Below the pieces are notes generated by a model that was given only the letters and a program-made list of their open reading frames with translations, ran no database searches and was not told the DNA's origin. Positions 8,904 to 18,487 of a DNA stretch of 64,000 nucleotides are shown here, piece by piece. The stretch is taken from positions 186,001 through 250,000 of the forward strand of contig NZ_BAABKD010000001.1 in the NCBI RefSeq assembly GCF_039543645.1. Direction: 5' to 3'. Each line of letters begins with the position of its first letter. Within the stretch, counting starts at the first letter, position 1. Source of the stretch: Paenalcaligenes hermetiae. Lineage in GTDB: Bacteria; Pseudomonadota; Gammaproteobacteria; Burkholderiales; Burkholderiaceae_B. The translations under genes were made by a program, and so were the position numbers.

Positions 8904-9782
8904 ATGGAGAATATGTTGAATTACGACTTAAGCAATTTGTTACAACGCGCCGAACGTGTGCTTGAACAGCTCGAAGCCTATTTGCCGCCAGCCCCACCCG
9001 CTATTAATTGGGATGCCCACGCGTTTATCTGGCGGCGTCGAGGCGCGCGTGGCTGGTTAGATGCCGTAAAACATATTGCCACCATTGCCCCTGAAGATTT
9101 ACAACATATTGAGCAACAAAAAGATATCATTACACGCAACACCGCTCAATTCGTAGCAGGCAAACCCGCCAATAATGTCCTTATGACAGGAGCCCGCGGC
9201 ACGGGCAAAAGCTCTTTAGTCAAAGCTATGCTCAATCAATTTGCAGATCAAGGTTTGCGTTTGATTGAAATTGATAAAGACGACATGGGAGACCTACCAG
9301 ATATCATTGAATTGATTGCTGACCGCCCCGAACGCTTTATTATTTTTAGTGATGACTTATCCTTTGAAGACGGCGAAAGCGGTTATAAAGCATTAAAATC
9401 TGTACTGGATGGCTCCGTCGCCGCTCCCAGTGATAATGTTTTGATTTATGCGACCTCAAACCGGCGCCATCTTATGCCGGAATACGCAGCGGAAAACTTA
9501 CAGACCAGTACACCTGCTACGGGCGAACTGCATTATGGCGAAGCCGTAGAGGAAAAAGTCTCTTTATCTGAACGCTTTGGGATTTGGTTATCGTTTTATC
9601 AGTTTAAACAAGACGATTATTTGGATATTGTGTATTACTGGCTTAAAACACTGGGCTATCCTGCTGAGCGTGTCGAGGATGCCCGTCGCGAAGCCTTACA
9701 ATGGGCCTTACACCGCGGCTCCCGCTCGGGGCGTGTTGCACAACAATTTGCACGGGACTGGGTAGCACGCCATGACAACTAA
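8904..9782 (+). CDS. DUF815 family AAA-type ATPase
   Basis: Predicted cytoplasmic ATPase, 292 aa. Walker A GARGTGKSS at residues 96-104, a Walker B-like FIIFSDDLSFE near 145-155, and a sensor-like YATSNRRHL near 190 match the DUF815 family. Function of the family is not established. Two in-frame ATGs (8904 and 8913) are possible; GGAG lies between them, close to the second. The gene overlaps the following Nudix gene by 11 nt, a layout often seen in betaproteobacteria, so the two are probably cotranscribed. Confidence 0.88.
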   Translation: MENMLNYDLSNLLQRAERVLEQLEAYLPPAPPAINWDAHAFIWRRRGARGWLDAVKHIATIAPEDLQHIEQQKDIITRNTAQFVAGKPANNVLMTGARGTGKSSLVKAMLNQFADQGLRLIEIDKDDMGDLPDIIELIADRPERFIIFSDDLSFEDGESGYKALKSVLDGSVAAPSDNVLIYATSNRRHLMPEYAAENLQTSTPATGELHYGEAVEEKVSLSERFGIWLSFYQFKQDDYLDIVYYWLKTLGYPAERVEDARREALQWALHRGSRSGRVAQQFARDWVARHDN

Positions 9783-10770
9783 AACCCATCCCCCCTACGT
9801 TCGGGTTGCCGTGGGCGTTATTCTGGATCCAATGGGACATGTACTACTTGGCAGTCGTCCTGCCGATAAACCCTGGCCACATTGGTGGGAGCTGCCAGGC
9901 GGTAAAATCGAAACCAATGAAAGCGTGCCCCAAGCGCTCATCCGCGAGCTCCACGAGGAAATCGGTATCCATGCAACGACCCTATCACCTTGGATCCGCT
10001 ATATCCATCACTATCCACGCAGTACGGTAGAGCTTAACTTTTATCAAGTCACCGAGTGGCAGGGCACTCCAACCCCACAAGAAAATCAGCAGTTAGCTTG
10101 GTGTCATCCCGAGCAGCCTATTCCATTAACGATAGGACCTATTTTGCCTGCCACCTTCCCGATTCTCCGTTGGTTACGCTTACCCAAACACTATTTACTT
10201 AGCAATATCGGACAAAAAAGTGGCGTATCGATCTGGCTAGAAAAGCTGCATCAGGCATTACAACAGGGAGTACGACTGGTGCAATTCAGAGAGCCTGCTT
10301 GGGAGAACAACCATCCCAATGACCCTGATTGTTTAGCCGCCTTACAGCAAACAGTGGATTTATGTCACCAATGGGGAGCCCTCTGCTTACTGAATAGTAT
10401 CCACCCTTGGGATTGGGTTGGTTATGCTGACGGACTCCATTTACGCAGTCACGATGCGGCTCGCCTTGCACAAAATCAACACGCAGCCCCCATTAACAAG
10501 CGCCAGCTCCTTGCCGTCTCGGCTCACCACGCGCAAGATATAAAGCACGCACAACAACTAAATAGTGATTTTGTTGTGATTGGGCATGTATTAGATACGC
10601 CATCCCACCCAAATCAACCGGCACTAGGCTGGGAAAGGTTTTACGAGCTCGCACAACAAGCAGGGCGACCTGCCTTTGCAATTGGGGGACAATCCCCTAC
10701 CACCTTTAAACAAGCGCAAACATTTGGTGCGCACGGTATTGCCGGTATCCGACAACTCATTACTGATTAA
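9772..10770 (+). CDS. Nudix hydrolase fused to a thiamine-phosphate-synthase-like domain
   Basis: Two-domain protein, 332 aa. Residues about 8-130 are a MutT-type Nudix domain with the Nudix box at 44-66 (G-x5-E-x7-REL-x-EE-x-G-I). Residues about 155-330 resemble the ThiE/TenI barrel (VRLVQFREP, DGLHLRS, AVSAHHAQDI, FVVIGHV, AIGGQSP, GAHGIAGI). Betaproteobacteria commonly carry this fusion; the Nudix half is thought to clean oxidised nucleotides such as 8-oxo-dGTP, and the role of the ThiE-like half is unproven. It starts inside the end of the DUF815 gene and is followed four bases later by the spermidine-synthase-like gene, so the three form a tight operon. Confidence 0.92.
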   Translation: MTTKTHPPYVRVAVGVILDPMGHVLLGSRPADKPWPHWWELPGGKIETNESVPQALIRELHEEIGIHATTLSPWIRYIHHYPRSTVELNFYQVTEWQGTPTPQENQQLAWCHPEQPIPLTIGPILPATFPILRWLRLPKHYLLSNIGQKSGVSIWLEKLHQALQQGVRLVQFREPAWENNHPNDPDCLAALQQTVDLCHQWGALCLLNSIHPWDWVGYADGLHLRSHDAARLAQNQHAAPINKRQLLAVSAHHAQDIKHAQQLNSDFVVIGHVLDTPSHPNQPALGWERFYELAQQAGRPAFAIGGQSPTTFKQAQTFGAHGIAGIRQLITD

Positions 10771-10774
10771 GACC

Positions 10775-11497
10775 ATGGACCCTGTCACCATATCCGAACA
10801 CGATGGCGTACGTTATTTACATTTAGGCACCGAATGGGTACAAGGCGCTATGCGCCTAAGCCAACCCAATGAGCTAGAGCTGCTGTATATTCAGCAAATG
10901 ATGATGTGGCAGCTGTTTATGGACCAGCCCACGCATATTATGCAATTAGGTCTGGGCGCTGCCTCGCTGACTAAGTTTTGTTATCAGAACTACCCCGATA
11001 GCAAAATCACTGCCGTCGAAATCAACCTCGATGTCATTCGTGCCTGTAGGGCATTATTTGCATTACCTGATGATGATCAGCGTTTACATGTCATTCATCG
11101 CTGTGCTCTCGCGCATCTACAATCTGCACCAATGCAAAGCGTAGAAGTGCTACAAGTGGATTTATATGGTGCCGAAGCGCATGCACCGGCCCTCGGCTCA
11201 CAAGATTTCTATAATGAATGCGCACGCGTACTAACGGATGAAGGCTTATTAACTATAAATATTTTAGGCAATGCTCATGTTCATGCTCGCCATTTAAACT
11301 ATTTACAACAGGCCTTTGGCGCCGTGGCTTGGCTTCCTGAATCCCATGATGGCAACATTGTTGCCATCGCCTTCAAAACCCCGCCGGTGGTTGATTTTGA
11401 GGCTCTCTATGACCGCGCCACCCAAATCACCATGGCTTACGGGTTGCCAGCAGCAGACTGGGTGGAGGGATTAGAGCAGTGGATGCAGGGGGACTAA
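10775..11497 (+). CDS. spermidine synthase-like protein
   Basis: SpeE-type Rossmann-fold protein, 240 aa. The nucleotide-binding region LGLGAASLTKF is followed by ITAVEIN with an acidic residue, then a VDLYGAEAHAP loop and the FYNECARVLTDEGLLTINI segment. It lacks the N-terminal part of full spermidine synthases and the strict HGQ/DGGD motifs, so it may be a polyamine aminopropyltransferase relative or a different methyltransferase-like protein. Start at 10775 gives a short gap after the Nudix/ThiE gene; an upstream in-frame ATG at 10676 would overlap that gene by 95 nt and adds a non-conserved tail. Convergent with the penicillin acylase gene. Confidence 0.8.
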   Translation: MDPVTISEHDGVRYLHLGTEWVQGAMRLSQPNELELLYIQQMMMWQLFMDQPTHIMQLGLGAASLTKFCYQNYPDSKITAVEINLDVIRACRALFALPDDDQRLHVIHRCALAHLQSAPMQSVEVLQVDLYGAEAHAPALGSQDFYNECARVLTDEGLLTINILGNAHVHARHLNYLQQAFGAVAWLPESHDGNIVAIAFKTPPVVDFEALYDRATQITMAYGLPAADWVEGLEQWMQGD

Positions 11498-11503
11498 AAC
11501 AAC

Positions 11504-13921
11504 CTAATAAAAAATTTTCTGTTGCGAATGTATCGCTTTTTTAATCTGCTTTTCCCCAACGGGATCCTTTTTACAACTATATGCCTCAAACAAAGGCACC
11601 TGATCCTTATAATGAGGATGAGTTACTCCGTCAGGGCTAACAAAACCGCTCTGCCCTGGTGCGGTAACCGAACACATCGTAAACTTCCCTCCCATTAAAG
11701 ACACCATGTAGCTTGAGCTACCCGTATTGCCATAAACAGGAGTTCTGACCTCATTATCTTTGTCTCCCCAAGGCACTCTCACCGCACTTTGATGAGAGAA
11801 AAGCATGGTAGCAACAGGCACTCGCCAATCATCTATATTCTCTCCATGTTGCTTTATTAAAGACGCCACTGCATTTTTTAAGGCTTGCAGCACCACATCA
11901 CTCGCGGCCTGACCTTGCAATAGGTCAATCGTTTGAAGCACTGAAGACTCCTCTCCCTGTAGTGCATTCCAAACTAATTTAGCAACTAAAGCTGGTTGCG
12001 CACTGCGTGGATCGTCATTTGATATGTATAAATCAGAGAGATATCCCTCCAAGATGTCTTTGGGTAAAACGGGAGATAAAAGCAAATGTGCCATTTCTTC
12101 TAGCCATGCTCGCATAATCGCTGGTGCAGCTCCTTGATAATACGATTTTGTCTCATCAGGTATTAACTTGTAATCCCAACCCTCAAGCTCTACGGCGACC
12201 TGCTGAAAAAAATCAGGCATATTTGCTTTAGACGCTGCTTGAATAATATATGGAACAAAATAACGAGCATGTAAATCCGCCCACGCCCCTTTATTATCAA
12301 TCCCCCAAATTTCATCTTGGGTAAGCTTCTCTTTGGCTTCTAGCTCTACTAATAATTCCTGCACTCGATCCACATACGAAAAATGGGCGGAGTCTGCTAG
12401 AAGCCCTGAAAATATCTTGTTGTTCCAGCTAGCAATATATCCATTTGTAGGATTTAATATTTTAGGATTATGGTCAAAATCATAAAAGCCTAACCACTCC
12501 ATAGTTCCGTCACCTACTGCTGGGAACTGAATATGTTGTTGTTCTGACCGAATGGGTAAACGACCTAAACCAGCCGCTCCAATATTATTATTCTTATCCG
12601 CATAAAACCATGTAATTGAAACCGCTACCCGCTTAGCTTGTTCCATGAACTCATCCCATGATGTCGCTTTAGCGGCTTCTGCCCAGCCTAGTAGCGTTTC
12701 AATTTCTAATCCCTCCCAACTTCTTCTATTTGCGTAAGCTGTCTTACTTTCCAGATCAAAAGCACTCACAAACCCCTGCTTGCTTTTGTAAACGTCGATA
12801 AGTTTTTCACGTTCCCCTTTGACAGGTATAGAAACCTGTTTATGCTCAAAAGGAATATACTTCCCATTATAAAGATACTCTTTTGGATTATTGGGGTTGA
12901 GTTTTAGCTGATACACATCATTCGTATCTAAAGAACCTACTGTAGATCCCCATGCTATTTTTCCATTAGTGCCAAATAAAATAGCAGGCAGACCTACAGG
13001 CGTTAAGCCTGTCAAATCATAACCAGCACCATGTAAGCCCACACCATATGTCATAGCCGGGGTATACCAACCTTGCTGTGGCCCATTATATAAAACGGGA
13101 ACTCCTTCTTGCGTTTTCTCTGCTCGTAACACCCAAGCATTACTCGCCGTAGGAACACCATTAATAAAAGCATCTCCTAAGGCTAAACGGTCTTTTTCTA
13201 ATAAGTAACTCGCTGTATGCTGTGATAAAGAACTCAAATAAGTTGTGGTGGTCTGAGAGCGCACCTCCTGATGCTCTGATTGAATAATTACAGGGGCACT
13301 AGGATCATTTAACCATTTTACTTGTTCATAAAAATCCCGCCCTAAATCCTCACCCAGCGTGTCTCTCAACCTTTCTAAAAGAGTCAAATTAGCAATCTCT
13401 GAGCTCGTGGCAAAAAACCGATTCAAAATCAGCCCTACCCACACGAGAGCAATATCTTCCTCTTGCCAGACTGTCGGCAAAAAATCGTAATCAATAAACT
13501 CTTTTGGCAATAAGGTTTCAGGACTGGCCAAAACTTCTTCAACTCTCTTAGTAAATCCAGCAGCATAACCTTTGAAAATTTGTCTATCCTCATCAGACAA
13601 CTGGCTCAACTGTGTAGTAATACTTTTAGGGTCAAATCTACTATGGGTAACTTCATCTAACGACAAATAGTCCCTGCCTAGAACCTCCGCTACCCTTCCT
13701 TGCCCAATTCTTTTAGCCATTTCCATTTGGAATAAGCGATCTGTCGCTATGGCATAGCCGTATCCATAAAATAACCCGTAGGTATCTTTTGCATAAATAT
13801 GTGGTACGCCATAGGTATCTCTTTTGATTGTTACTTGATTACCTAAATCACTAGGCGAGATTGCACAGCCAAAAAGTAAACTAACCCCCAGGACAGAACA
13901 GCTCAGCTTCCAAAATTTCAT
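11504..13921 (-). CDS. penicillin acylase family lipoprotein (S45 N-terminal nucleophile hydrolase)
   Basis: Ntn-hydrolase precursor, 805 aa. The N-terminus is a lipoprotein signal (lipobox LLFGC, Cys19), so the protein is predicted to be membrane-anchored outside the cytoplasm. The alpha part includes RDTYGVPHIYA. The expected self-cleavage site lies before Ser260 (TAS-NAWVL), which would become the nucleophile at the start of the beta chain; NGPQQGWYTPAMTYG, GLHGAGYD and FGTNGKIAWGST follow as in penicillin G acylases. The family hydrolyses amide bonds of penicillin G, phenylacetylated amines or acyl-homoserine lactones; the substrate here is unknown. The gene is more AT-rich than its neighbours (26 G+C in the 60 bases from 12061), which may reflect transfer. 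Its ATG overlaps nothing; about 90 bp separates it from the efflux operon end. Confidence 0.9.
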   Translation of the reverse strand: MKFWKLSCSVLGVSLLFGCAISPSDLGNQVTIKRDTYGVPHIYAKDTYGLFYGYGYAIATDRLFQMEMAKRIGQGRVAEVLGRDYLSLDEVTHSRFDPKSITTQLSQLSDEDRQIFKGYAAGFTKRVEEVLASPETLLPKEFIDYDFLPTVWQEEDIALVWVGLILNRFFATSSEIANLTLLERLRDTLGEDLGRDFYEQVKWLNDPSAPVIIQSEHQEVRSQTTTTYLSSLSQHTASYLLEKDRLALGDAFINGVPTASNAWVLRAEKTQEGVPVLYNGPQQGWYTPAMTYGVGLHGAGYDLTGLTPVGLPAILFGTNGKIAWGSTVGSLDTNDVYQLKLNPNNPKEYLYNGKYIPFEHKQVSIPVKGEREKLIDVYKSKQGFVSAFDLESKTAYANRRSWEGLEIETLLGWAEAAKATSWDEFMEQAKRVAVSITWFYADKNNNIGAAGLGRLPIRSEQQHIQFPAVGDGTMEWLGFYDFDHNPKILNPTNGYIASWNNKIFSGLLADSAHFSYVDRVQELLVELEAKEKLTQDEIWGIDNKGAWADLHARYFVPYIIQAASKANMPDFFQQVAVELEGWDYKLIPDETKSYYQGAAPAIMRAWLEEMAHLLLSPVLPKDILEGYLSDLYISNDDPRSAQPALVAKLVWNALQGEESSVLQTIDLLQGQAASDVVLQALKNAVASLIKQHGENIDDWRVPVATMLFSHQSAVRVPWGDKDNEVRTPVYGNTGSSSYMVSLMGGKFTMCSVTAPGQSGFVSPDGVTHPHYKDQVPLFEAYSCKKDPVGEKQIKKAIHSQQKIFY

Positions 13922-14009
13922 TCATGTCTCCATTATTTTTATAAAAAATATTTAGGAGTAAAGTAACTGAGAAGAGCTATCGTTACTAGTAGGGTTACTC
14001 TTTATATCT

Positions 14010-15395
14010 CTACCACTGCCCCCCAAGCGCCGTCATGAGTTTAGTCGCGGCAATAAATAGCTCACTTTGTAGACTGAGCATTGCTCGCTCGGCATTTAAT
14101 GCGTTAGTTTCGACTTGCACTACCGACAAATAGTCAATCAGCCCCGCTTCATATTGATTACGCGTTAATTGTAAAGATACACGAGCAGCGTCTAAAGCGC
14201 GTTGTTGATTCGTTAGCTCTTTATGCAGGCCATGCCATTGCACTAGAGCATCTTCAACCTCGCGCACGGCTTCGAGTACCGTTTGTTTATAGGCCGCTGC
14301 CTGTGCATCGTAGGCCGCCATGGCCTCATTGACACGTGCGGTACGCGCCCCCCCATCAAAAATGCTTAATGCCAATGCCGGCCCTAACGACCAAAAACGA
14401 GCTGGCACACTGATCCAATCCGACCACGACCCGCTTCTATAGCCCCCTTGCGCTGAAAGGCTAAGATTCGGTAACCACGCCGCTTTTGCCACCCCTATCT
14501 GGGCATTGGCAGCAGCCATTCGTTGTTCAGCAGCGGCTACATCTGGTCGCTGTAATAATAGCTGTACAGGTAGACCTACGGGCACGGATGGAAGTGCGGA
14601 AAACACCGCATCAGCCTGTAAAGCAAAGTGGGATGGCACACGCCCTAATAACACTGCCATCGCATTCCGTAACTGCCCCCATTGTCGATCCAAGGCTAGC
14701 CGTTGTACACGCGCATTTTCCAACTGAGACTGAGCCGCTGCCACATCCGCCACAGACACCATACCAACAGCCAAGCGCTGCTGATTCATAGCTAAACTGC
14801 GCTCATAAGCGGCAATAGTTTGGTCGTAAAGCTGTTGAGCTGCACGTACATATTTGGCCTGAAAATAACTTTGTGCAAACGTTGAAGCAAGACTTAAACG
14901 CGTCGCCGCTAGATCTGCTTGGCTAGCCGCTAAGTTTGCTTGATTCGCTTCTACACTACGCCGCACACGCCCCCAGACATCCAGCTCCCAGCTAACGCTC
15001 GCGTTCAGATTATATTGATTGGTAGGTGCGCTTTGCCCGGAGCCAGCACGCTGCCCCGATGCCCCCATATCTAAAGTCGGAAATAAGCCGGCTCGCGCTT
15101 GTCCTAACGCCGCTTGAGCTTGGCGATAACGCGCTTCCGCTTGCGCAAGGTTCTGATTATGCTCAAATAACTCCTGTATCCAATGTGCCAGCTGATCATC
15201 ATTAAAGCGTTGCCACCACTGATCTGTTGCTTGCCCCAAAGGCGTTGCCGGCACCCAAGCGGAACGGTCCGCTGCCAGCGAATGCGCATATTCATCATTC
15301 ACGTCTATATTAGGGCGTACATAGTCCGGACCCACGGCACAACCAGCTAAAATGATTACACCGCAAGCTATTACTGTTTTATACCATCGCATCAT
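14010..15395 (-). CDS. outer-membrane efflux factor (NodT/OprM family lipoprotein)
   Basis: TolC-like outer-membrane channel subunit, 461 aa. Lipoprotein signal with lipobox LAGC (Cys19), then VGPDYVRP typical of the RND outer-membrane factors. Two repeated helical OEP domains can be followed (LAQAEARYRQAQAALGQARA near 100 and LQRPDVAAAEQRMAAANAQIGVAKAA near 285). It follows the second RND pump gene by five bases and would form the exit duct of that pump in the outer membrane. Corresponds in position to OpmB of the Pseudomonas MuxABC-OpmB system. Confidence 0.94.
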   Translation of the reverse strand: MMRWYKTVIACGVIILAGCAVGPDYVRPNIDVNDEYAHSLAADRSAWVPATPLGQATDQWWQRFNDDQLAHWIQELFEHNQNLAQAEARYRQAQAALGQARAGLFPTLDMGASGQRAGSGQSAPTNQYNLNASVSWELDVWGRVRRSVEANQANLAASQADLAATRLSLASTFAQSYFQAKYVRAAQQLYDQTIAAYERSLAMNQQRLAVGMVSVADVAAAQSQLENARVQRLALDRQWGQLRNAMAVLLGRVPSHFALQADAVFSALPSVPVGLPVQLLLQRPDVAAAEQRMAAANAQIGVAKAAWLPNLSLSAQGGYRSGSWSDWISVPARFWSLGPALALSIFDGGARTARVNEAMAAYDAQAAAYKQTVLEAVREVEDALVQWHGLHKELTNQQRALDAARVSLQLTRNQYEAGLIDYLSVVQVETNALNAERAMLSLQSELFIAATKLMTALGGQW

Positions 15396-15400
15396 GCTTG

Positions 15401-18400
15401 TTATGCCTTTTTAATCCGGAATCGTTGGGCGAGTTTTTCAAGATAAATATAGACCACTGGTGTGGTGTAAAGCGTAAGCAGTTGACTTAAAATCAAACCA
15501 CCCACAATCGTTAAACCGAGAGGCTGTCGCATCTCTACCCCGGGGCCGGTCGCAATAATCAGCGGCACGGCTCCTAAAATTGCCGAAATGGTTGTCATCA
15601 TAATAGGTCGGAATCGCACCAGACAGGCCTCGTAAGCGGCCTCGGTCACTGTCATACCATGATGGCGTTGCGCATCTAAAGCATAATCCACCATCATAAT
15701 GGCATTTTTTTTCACAATACCAATCAATAAAAACACCCCGATCATGGCAATAATAGAAAACTCTTGCCCTACCCACATAAGTGCTAATAACGCTCCAATC
15801 CCGGCCGAAGGTAATGTGGATAAAATGGTCAGTGGGTGCATATAGCTTTCATAAAGCATGCCCAAGACAATGTACATCACTGCTAGGGCAGCTAAAATCA
15901 ACCAAGGCTGTTGCGCTAAGGCATTTTGCATCATGCGTGCCGAGCCCTCATAGCCTGCTTGGATTTCATGCGTAGGCAGGCTAATTCTTGCCATTGCCTC
16001 GTCAATAGCAACTAACGCCTGATCCAAAGACACACCGTCCGCTAAGCCAAAAGACACACTCTCTGCCACAAACAACCCCTGATGGCTCACACTCAAGGGG
16101 GCATTGCCATGCTCAAAATGTGTAAAAGCCGCCAGCGGGATACGCCGCCCATCGCGCGCCACGACCTCCAGTTGCTGTAATGACTCGAGGTCTCGCGCAA
16201 AACGCTTTTCTACCCCCATTACGATATAGTATTGATTCAAGCGCCCATATACTACCGACACCTGTCGTTGGCTAAACGCATTATTTAGCGTTGAAGCCAC
16301 CAAAGCCATATCAATACCTAAGGCAGTCGCTTTTTCTCTATCAATACGCAATTCAATACGCGAGCCCTTATCATCAGAATCGGTATCCACATCCGTTAGC
16401 TCTGGTAGCGCGGCCATCGCCTGCTGAACTTTGGGCTGCCACTCTTTTAGTAGAGCTAAATCACTCGCTAATAAACTGTAACTATACGAACCGGCACGAC
16501 CTAAACCGCCCCCTACAAAAATATCTTGCTGTGGCGTTAAAAACATCCGTGCTCCTGGCTCCGACTGCAATTGGTTACGCAGCCGTGCCACCACTTCGAA
16601 CGCAGTGGCCTCGCGCTCATTCATTGGCAACAACTCAACCAAAATCATTGATGAGTTGCTCCCCCCTCTACCCCCAGCAAACACCGCCACATTCGCTACG
16701 GCGGGATCATTTAAAATAATTTTTCTAAATTTATCTAATTTTGGCACCATGGCCTCAAAAGCCATCCCACGATCTGTACGGAAAAATCCCATCAATTGCC
16801 CCGTATCCTGCTGAGGAAACAAGCCTTTAGGGATCGCCGTATATAAATAACCATTTAAAATAATCGTGGCAAACAACGACAACAAGGTCAGAAACTTATG
16901 TCGTAACGCCCAGCCTAAACTACGCTGATAGCCATGTACCACATACTGCCCCGTCCGATAAAACAATCGGCTTATTTTTCCAGAACGTTGTTGCTCATGA
17001 CGTGGGCGTACACGTAATAGCTTGGCAGACATCATTGGCGTTAGCATCAAGGAAATCAACCAAGAAATCATCACGGCCACAGACAGCGTGACGGCAAACT
17101 CTTTAAAAAGCCGCCCCACTAAACCACCCACCAACCACATCGGGATAAACACCGCCACCAAAGAAACGCTCATGGCGGTAACGGTAAAGCCCACATCCCG
17201 AACCCCTCGGGCGGCGGCCCGTAGCGGCGTTGCCCCCTTTTCTAAATGGCGCATAATGCTTTCCAGCACCACAATGGCATCATCCACCACAAAGCCCGTT
17301 GCTACAATCAACGCCATTAACGAAATCGTATTTAGCGTAAAGCCAAAAAGATACATGAGCGCAAATGTGCTGATCAAGGAGGCAGGAACCGCTACGGCAG
17401 GAATCAATGCCGCACGCCAATCACGTAAAAACACCAGCACCACCAACACCACCAATCCCACTGCAATGAACAGCGTTTTGTGTGCTTCTTGCATCGAGGC
17501 ACGTATACTCGGGGTGCGATCTTGCGCCACATGAATCTGTACCCCAGCGGGCATCATGGCTTCAAACTGAGGGATACGCTCACGAATGGCTTCAACCGTT
17601 TCAATAATGTTGGCATCGGCTTGACGCCGCACCATCAACAATACCGCCGGCTGATCATTCACATAACCAAAATTATTAATGTCTTCTACAGAATCTTCGA
17701 CCGTAGCCACATCTTGTAAGCGAATCGGGCTATCGTTACTCCAACCAACAATTAACGGAGCAAACTGCTGCGCCTGATTCATTTGGCGATCTGTGCTTAA
17801 CCACCACTGCTCGTGGTCATTTTCTAAAAACCCATTCGGGCGTAATGGGTTCGCATTTGTAATCGCTGTGCGTACATCATCTAAAGCCAATCCAGCCACC
17901 GCCAACGCTTGGGGGTTGATACTAATCCGTACCGCCGGCAGTGACCCCCCACCCACGGATACTTCTCCCACCCCTTTTACTTGCGCCAATTTTTGCGCCA
18001 CAATCGTCGTCGCCAAATCATATAACTGCGCTTGGTTTGCCGTTGGCGAGGTCATCGCTAACACCATAATCGGCGCCGAAGATGGATTCACTTTGTGGTA
18101 AGTAGGAACACCACGCATGCCCGACGGCAACATGGGGCGTGCCTGATTAATGGCTGCTTGTACGTCTCGTGCTGCTTCATCAATATCCCGCTCCAACTCG
18201 AACATGAGCGTGATACGAGTCGAGCCTTCAGAACTACGGGAACTCATTTCTGACAAGCCAGAAATCGCCCCCAAAGCCTGCTCCAAAGGCGTAGCCACGC
18301 TGGAAGCCATGGTTTCGGGGCTCGCCCCCGGTAGGCTTGCGCTGACCGAGATCATCGGAAAATCCATTTGTGGCAAAGGCGCCACCGGCAGCTGCCGTAA

Positions 18401-18487
18401 AGCTAGCAACCCCGTAAACACCATCGCCACACACAACAACGTGGTCGCCACCGGTCGCATAATAAAGCCGGTTAACCAGCGTTTCAT
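15401..18487 (-). CDS. mdtC: RND efflux pump inner-membrane subunit, MdtC/MuxC type
   Basis: Proton-driven multidrug transporter of the HAE1 RND family, 1028 aa, twelve membrane segments with two large periplasmic loops. The N-terminus MKRWLTGFIMRPVATTLL is typical. The proton-relay region in TM4 reads VVDDAIVVLESI; FVGGGLGRAGSYSY sits in the second periplasmic loop. The start at 18487 overlaps the stop of the preceding pump gene as ATGA, showing translational coupling; a longer frame to 18514 is less likely. With the 18484-21576 product it forms a heteromultimeric pump as in MdtBC and MuxBC. Confidence 0.93.
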   Translation of the reverse strand: MKRWLTGFIMRPVATTLLCVAMVFTGLLALRQLPVAPLPQMDFPMISVSASLPGASPETMASSVATPLEQALGAISGLSEMSSRSSEGSTRITLMFELERDIDEAARDVQAAINQARPMLPSGMRGVPTYHKVNPSSAPIMVLAMTSPTANQAQLYDLATTIVAQKLAQVKGVGEVSVGGGSLPAVRISINPQALAVAGLALDDVRTAITNANPLRPNGFLENDHEQWWLSTDRQMNQAQQFAPLIVGWSNDSPIRLQDVATVEDSVEDINNFGYVNDQPAVLLMVRRQADANIIETVEAIRERIPQFEAMMPAGVQIHVAQDRTPSIRASMQEAHKTLFIAVGLVVLVVLVFLRDWRAALIPAVAVPASLISTFALMYLFGFTLNTISLMALIVATGFVVDDAIVVLESIMRHLEKGATPLRAAARGVRDVGFTVTAMSVSLVAVFIPMWLVGGLVGRLFKEFAVTLSVAVMISWLISLMLTPMMSAKLLRVRPRHEQQRSGKISRLFYRTGQYVVHGYQRSLGWALRHKFLTLLSLFATIILNGYLYTAIPKGLFPQQDTGQLMGFFRTDRGMAFEAMVPKLDKFRKIILNDPAVANVAVFAGGRGGSNSSMILVELLPMNEREATAFEVVARLRNQLQSEPGARMFLTPQQDIFVGGGLGRAGSYSYSLLASDLALLKEWQPKVQQAMAALPELTDVDTDSDDKGSRIELRIDREKATALGIDMALVASTLNNAFSQRQVSVVYGRLNQYYIVMGVEKRFARDLESLQQLEVVARDGRRIPLAAFTHFEHGNAPLSVSHQGLFVAESVSFGLADGVSLDQALVAIDEAMARISLPTHEIQAGYEGSARMMQNALAQQPWLILAALAVMYIVLGMLYESYMHPLTILSTLPSAGIGALLALMWVGQEFSIIAMIGVFLLIGIVKKNAIMMVDYALDAQRHHGMTVTEAAYEACLVRFRPIMMTTISAILGAVPLIIATGPGVEMRQPLGLTIVGGLILSQLLTLYTTPVVYIYLEKLAQRFRIKKA

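Noticed and set aside
16291..16719. 142-codon plus-strand frame within the mdtC-like gene
   Set aside because: Antisense to the periplasmic loop of the pump; low-complexity sequence, no start signal.
17022..17534. 170-codon plus-strand frame within the mdtC-like gene
   Set aside because: Antisense to a conserved RND pump; no ribosome site and no domain.
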